A DNA stretch of 64,000 bases, taken from NCBI RefSeq assembly GCF_036231965.1, contig NZ_CP109499.1, positions 3,162,001 through 3,226,000 on the forward strand, given 5' to 3'. Source of the stretch: Streptomyces sp. NBC_01428 (lineage in GTDB: Bacteria > Actinomycetota > Actinomycetes > Streptomycetales > Streptomycetaceae). The first letter of the stretch is position 1; every line of letters starts with the position of its first letter. Positions 58,220 to 64,000 of this stretch are shown here, in pieces. The notes beneath the pieces were generated by a model that made no database searches, had not been told where the DNA came from, and saw only the letters and a program-made list of their open reading frames with translations. The position numbers and the translations under genes are program-made.

Positions 58220-58594
58220 TCAGCGCGTCGACACCGCACGCAGGCGGACGTCCGCGCGACGCTCGGCGGACGCGTCGGCGTCCGACTTCGCGCGCTCGAG
58301 CGCCCGCTCCGCACGCTGGACATCGATCTCGTCCGACAGCTCGGCGATCTCGGCCAGCAGCGACAGCTTGTTGTCGGCGAACGAGATGAAACCCCCGTGC
58401 ACCGCCGCGATGACCGTTCCGCCATCGCTCGTACGAATGGTCACCGGGCCCGACTCCAGCACACCGAGAAGCGGCTGGTGACCGGGCATGACGCCGATGT
58501 CGCCGGACGCGGTACGCGCGACGACCAGGGTGGCCTCGCCGGACCAGACACTGCGGTCCGCGGCGACGAGCTCGACGTGCAGCTCAGCAGCCAA
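58220..58594 (-). CDS. atpC: ATP synthase epsilon subunit
   Basis: 124 residues, TTG start with AGGAG six bases before it, a weak initiation choice fitting the low stoichiometry of epsilon. Beta-sandwich N-terminus (AELHVELVAADRSVWSG; PGHQPLLGVLESGPVTI) and C-terminal helices (AERALERAKSDADASAE). Part of the central stalk and inhibitory switch of F1. Last gene of the operon, 128 bp after atpD, with two hairpins between. Confidence 0.93.
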   Translation of the reverse strand: MAAELHVELVAADRSVWSGEATLVVARTASGDIGVMPGHQPLLGVLESGPVTIRTSDGGTVIAAVHGGFISFADNKLSLLAEIAELSDEIDVQRAERALERAKSDADASAERRADVRLRAVSTR

Positions 58595-58613
58595 GGTGGG
58601 CTCCTCGGGTCAC

Positions 58614-58700
58614 CACCCGGCGTTGCTGCCGGGTGTTGGGTCAAAGTCTAGTAGGCGAACGGAGGGGGACGGACCGCGCCCCACGAGGCGCGGCCCCTCC
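58614..58700 (-). other. Two hairpins between atpD and atpC
   Basis: CACCCGGC-N6-GCCGGGTG (58614-58635) and a nested GGAGGGG..CCGCGCC-N6-GGCGCGG..CCCCTCC (58661-58700). They probably lower or process the downstream epsilon message. Confidence 0.6.
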
Positions 58701-58722
58701 CACCTCATTCAGAACACGAGGT

Positions 58723-61073
<2,351 letters not shown>

Positions 61074-61094
61074 GAGTCAGGTCCCTTCCTTACG

Positions 61095-62684
61095 TCACTT
61101 GGCCGCGGCCGGAGCGTCCTCGCCGAGAAGCTTCCCGTCCGAGGTCTCGAACTGCTTCTTGAAGTCCGCGATGGAGTCCGCGACGGCGGTGAGCGTGTCG
61201 TCCGACATCTTGCCGCCCTCCTTGATGGAGGTCATGAGGCCCTGCTCCTTGCGGTGCAGGTACTCCAGGAGCTCCTTCTCGAAGCGGCGGACGTCCTCGA
61301 CCGGAACGTCGTCCATCTTGCCGGTGGTGCCGGCCCAGACGGAGACGACCTGGTCCTCGGTCGGCATCGGCTGGTACTGAGCCTGCTTGAGCAGCTCGAC
61401 CAGACGCTGACCGCGCTCCAGCTGCGACTTCGACGCGGCGTCCAGGTCGGAACCGAAGGCGGCGAACGCCTCCAGCTCGCGGTACTGGGCGAGGTCGAGG
61501 CGAAGCCGGCCGGAGACCTGCTTCATCGCCTTGTGCTGGGCGGAGCCACCGACGCGGGAGACCGAGATACCGACGTTCAGGGCCGGACGCTGGCCGGCGT
61601 TGAACAGGTCGGACTCCAGGAAGCACTGGCCGTCGGTGATGGAGATGACGTTGGTCGGGATGAACGCCGACACGTCGTTCGCCTTGGTCTCGACGATCGG
61701 CAGACCGGTCATCGAACCGGCGCCCAGGTCGTCGGAGAGCTTCGCGCAGCGCTCCAGCAGACGGGAGTGCAGGTAGAAGACGTCACCGGGGTAGGCCTCG
61801 CGCCCCGGCGGGCGGCGGAGCAGCAGGGACACGGCGCGGTAGGCGTCGGCCTGCTTCGAGAGGTCGTCGAAGATGATGAGGACGTGCTTGCCCTCGTACA
61901 TCCACTGCTGGCCGATGGCCGAACCGGTGTACGGCGCCAGGTACTTGAAGCCGGCCGGGTCGGACGCCGGGGCGGCGACGATGGTCGTGTACTCCAGGGC
62001 GCCGGCCTCTTCGAGCGCACCACGCACGGAGGCGATGGTGGAACCCTTCTGACCGATGGCGACGTAGATGCAGCGGACCTGCTTCTTCGTGTCGCCCGAG
62101 CGCCAGTTGTCACGCTGGTTGATGATCGTGTCGACGGCCAGGGCGGTCTTGCCGGTCTGGCGGTCGCCGATGATCAGCTGACGCTGGCCACGGCCGATCG
62201 GGGTCATCGCGTCGACGGCCTTGTAGCCCGTCTCCATCGGCTCGTGCACCGACTTGCGGACCATGACGCCCGGAGCCTGCAGCTCGAGGGCGCGTCGTCC
62301 GGACGTCTCGATCTCGCCGAGGCCGTCGATCGGGTTGCCGAGCGGGTCGACGACGCGGCCGAGGTAACCCTCGCCCACGGCGACGGACAGCACCTCACCG
62401 GTGCGCTGCACCGGCTGGCCCTCCTCGACACCGCTGAACTCGCCGAGGACGACCGCACCGATCTCGCGCTCTTCCAGGTTGAGCGCGAGGCCGAGAGTTC
62501 CGTCCTCGAACTTCAGCAGCTCGTTCGCCATGGCCGAGGGGAGACCCTCGATCTTGGCGATACCGTCGCCGGCGACGGTGACCGTACCGACCTCCTCGCG
62601 CGAGGCCGCGTCCGGCTTGTACGACTGGACAAAGTTCTCCAGCGCATCCCGGATCTCCTCCGGCCGGATCGTGAGCTCCGCCAT
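61095..62684 (-). CDS. atpA: ATP synthase alpha subunit
   Basis: 529 residues from [11 protein letters not shown]; an upstream in-frame region (to 62723) is not part of the protein, because AGGGAA precedes this ATG. Regulatory/nucleotide-binding F1 subunit with Walker [22 protein letters not shown], Walker [13 protein letters not shown], and the C-terminal helical domain ([20 protein letters not shown]). An atypically long structured leader (62685-62810) separates it from atpH. Confidence 0.97.
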   Translation of the reverse strand: MAELTIRPEEIRDALENFVQSYKPDAASREEVGTVTVAGDGIAKIEGLPSAMANELLKFEDGTLGLALNLEEREIGAVVLGEFSGVEEGQPVQRTGEVLSVAVGEGYLGRVVDPLGNPIDGLGEIETSGRRALELQAPGVMVRKSVHEPMETGYKAVDAMTPIGRGQRQLIIGDRQTGKTALAVDTIINQRDNWRSGDTKKQVRCIYVAIGQKGSTIASVRGALEEAGALEYTTIVAAPASDPAGFKYLAPYTGSAIGQQWMYEGKHVLIIFDDLSKQADAYRAVSLLLRRPPGREAYPGDVFYLHSRLLERCAKLSDDLGAGSMTGLPIVETKANDVSAFIPTNVISITDGQCFLESDLFNAGQRPALNVGISVSRVGGSAQHKAMKQVSGRLRLDLAQYRELEAFAAFGSDLDAASKSQLERGQRLVELLKQAQYQPMPTEDQVVSVWAGTTGKMDDVPVEDVRRFEKELLEYLHRKEQGLMTSIKEGGKMSDDTLTAVADSIADFKKQFETSDGKLLGEDAPAAAK

Positions 62685-62703
62685 CTGGGTTCCCTGCTCT
62701 CCT

Positions 62704-62778
62704 TGTTGGGCCCGAAGTTTCACTTGGGGGGATGGGGACTCCCCCCTGAAAGAGGTGAATCCTCTGCACGGCCCAACA
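62704..62778 (-). other. Nested stem-loop between atpH and atpA
   Basis: On the RNA: TGTTGGGCC, TTCAC, GGGGGGA, then TCCCCCC, GTGAA, GGCCCAACA, nested in that order, ending just before the AGGAGAGCAGGGAA ribosome region of atpA. The first arm can alternatively pair locally (CGGCCCA/TGGGCCG, 62769-62785). Candidate translational control or processing element. Confidence 0.6.
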
Positions 62779-62810
62779 TGGGCCGTAATTGCGTCCTGCT
62801 TATGGGCTTG

Positions 62811-63632
62811 CTAGCTCGCCATACGGCGAGTGGCGTCCTCGAGACGGTCCGCGATCGAACCGTTGATGACCTCGTCACCGACCTGCACCCGGATCCCGCC
62901 GAGGACATCGGGGTCCACGTCGAGGTTCAGGTGCATCGGGCGGCCGTAGAGCTTCGCCAGCGCGGCGCCGAGGCGCTGCTTCTGGCCGTCACTCAGCGGC
63001 ACCGCCGAGGTGACCACGGCGACCATGCGGTTGCGGCGCTCGGCGGCGAGCTTGGACAGGGAGTCGAGTCCCGCTTCCAGGCTACGTCCGCGCGGCGCGG
63101 TCACAAGGCGCGTCACGAGACGCTCGGTCGTCACGTTGGCCCGGCCGCCGAGCAGGCTGCGCAGCAGCTGGCTCTTGGCCGCCGTGGTGGCGGCCCGGTC
63201 GGTCAGCGCGGCGCGCAGCTCGGTGTTCGAGGAGACGATCCGGCCGAAGCGGAACAGCTCGTCCTCGACATCGTCGAGCGCGCCCGTCCGCTGGGCCGCC
63301 GTGAGGTCGGCGGTCGCGGCGATCTCCTCGAGCGCGTCCACCAGGTCGCGGGGCTGCGACCAGCGGGAACGCACCATGCCGGTGACCAGGTCGGCGGTGG
63401 TACCGCTCACCTGGGCGCCCAGCAGGCGCTGGACCAGCTCGGCCTTGGCCTCGGCGGGCTGCGCCGGGTCGGTGAGGACCCGACGCAGCGACACCTCGCG
63501 GTGGAGCAGCGCGGTGACCGCGGCCAGCTCGTCGGCGAGCTGCGCCGCGTCCACGGACGTGGAGTCCGTCAGCGCGTCGAGACGCTCACGTGCGGCTGCG
63601 GTTGCCTCGCGGCTCGCTCCGTGCGCTGTCAT
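62811..63632 (-). CDS. atpH: ATP synthase delta subunit
   Basis: 273 residues, longer than E. coli delta (about 177) as usual in actinobacteria. Two-domain OSCP-like protein: helical N-terminal part (LLHREVSLRRVLTDPAQPAEAKAEL) and C-terminal KLYGRPMHLNLDVDPDVLGGIRVQVGDEVING. Links F1 to the peripheral stalk b subunit. ATG overlaps the atpF stop (ATGA), so they are translationally coupled. Confidence 0.95.
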   Translation of the reverse strand: MTAHGASREATAAARERLDALTDSTSVDAAQLADELAAVTALLHREVSLRRVLTDPAQPAEAKAELVQRLLGAQVSGTTADLVTGMVRSRWSQPRDLVDALEEIAATADLTAAQRTGALDDVEDELFRFGRIVSSNTELRAALTDRAATTAAKSQLLRSLLGGRANVTTERLVTRLVTAPRGRSLEAGLDSLSKLAAERRNRMVAVVTSAVPLSDGQKQRLGAALAKLYGRPMHLNLDVDPDVLGGIRVQVGDEVINGSIADRLEDATRRMAS

Positions 63633-64000
63633 CGAGCCGCCTCGGCCTTCTCCTCAAGCTCGGAGAGGAAACGGTCGATGACACGGCTCTGGCGGGCGTG
63701 GTCCTCGAGGGACTCGCCGACCAGCTTGCCGGCCAGGTCGGTGGCCAGGTGGCCGACGTCCTGACGCAGCGCCTGCGACGCGGCCTTGCGGTCCGCCTCG
63801 ATCTGCGTGTGACCGGCGGCGATGATCTCTTCGCGCTGCCGCTGGCCTTCCGCGCGCATCTCGGTGATGAGCGTGGCGCCCTGCTCCTGTGCCTCCTGGC
63901 GCAGGCGCGCGGCCTCGTGACGGGCCTCGGCGAGCTGAGCCTTGTACTGCTCAAGAACGCTCTGGGCCTCGGTCTGAGCGGCCTCGGCCTTTTCGATACC
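63629..64000 (-). CDS. atpF: ATP synthase b subunit, 5' end beyond window
   Basis: 123 residues visible of a family usually ~180; the N-terminal membrane anchor lies outside the window. What remains is the peripheral-stalk coiled coil (EAQSVLEQYKAQLAEARHEA; TLITEMRAEGQRQREEIIAA) ending LSELEEKAEAAR. Overlaps the atpH start by 4 bp. Confidence 0.95.
   Translation of the reverse strand, partial: GIEKAEAAQTEAQSVLEQYKAQLAEARHEAARLRQEAQEQGATLITEMRAEGQRQREEIIAAGHTQIEADRKAASQALRQDVGHLATDLAGKLVGESLEDHARQSRVIDRFLSELEEKAEAAR

Overview
This is chromosomal DNA of a Streptomyces. The evidence is very high GC with strong third-position bias, many GTG starts, the polar-growth genes scy and filP, icmA, a classic Streptomyces chitinase promoter and DUF families typical of the genus. 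The gene order matches, from memory and in descending order, the S. coelicolor core block SCO5425 to SCO5369 (pta-ackA-pyk2 through scy/filP and nucS to the atp operon). This is ordinary core chromosome. I see no prophage, insertion sequence, CRISPR array, rRNA or tRNA gene.

Layout. 1-4.6 kb: pta (5' end outside the window), ackA and pyk. 4.7-7.9 kb: three exported or membrane proteins (a low-complexity secreted protein, DUF6114, DUF6230) behind a 600-bp regulatory region. 7.9-9.8 kb: a thioredoxin-TPR protein divergent from a TetR regulator. 10-15.3 kb: icmA with a palindromic operator, DUF3817, MarR, MFS exporter and an ArsR-type regulator. 15.3-20.1 kb: cslA-glxA-GH6, the tip-polysaccharide machine. 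20.2-23.8 kb: thiamine-binding protein and DUF3817, three AIM24 genes in tandem, MarR. 23.9-28.6 kb: two-component system divergent from a PepSY protein, then an MFS transporter. 28.8-31.6 kb: meaB, a thiolase and methylmalonyl-CoA epimerase. 31.8-36.9 kb: scy and filP. 37-44.8 kb: two paralogous ABC exporters flanking a VOC/WYL pair, a Kir-like membrane protein and a GGCT-like protein. 44.8-52.9 kb: small zinc protein, LLM oxidoreductase, SCO5389-type protein, nucS, a membrane-anchored P-loop ATPase, STAS protein, 3-hydroxybutyryl-CoA dehydrogenase and TetR. 53-57.5 kb: DrrAB-like exporter, cob(I)alamin adenosyltransferase and chitinase. 57.6-64 kb: DUF2550 and the atpF-H-A-G-D-C end of the ATP synthase operon (atpF runs off the window).

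How the genes connect. Acyl-CoA and B12 metabolism recurs: acetate activation (Pta-AckA), isobutyryl-CoA mutase, MeaB, epimerase, thiolase, hydroxyacyl-CoA dehydrogenase and the adenosyltransferase that makes the mutase cofactor. A second theme is hyphal-tip growth: Scy and FilP organise the tip and CslA/GlxA/GH6 build glycan there. Many genes seem to be transcribed from leaderless promoters, with a TANNNT box 6-8 nt before the start codon, and several gene pairs share striking palindromic operators. The best candidates for undescribed biology are the Kir-like protein without a K+ filter, the DUF6230/DUF6114 secretion cluster, the acidic sensor kinase/PepSY unit, the 24-bp icmA operator and the nested stem-loop between atpH and atpA. 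None is a proven new system.
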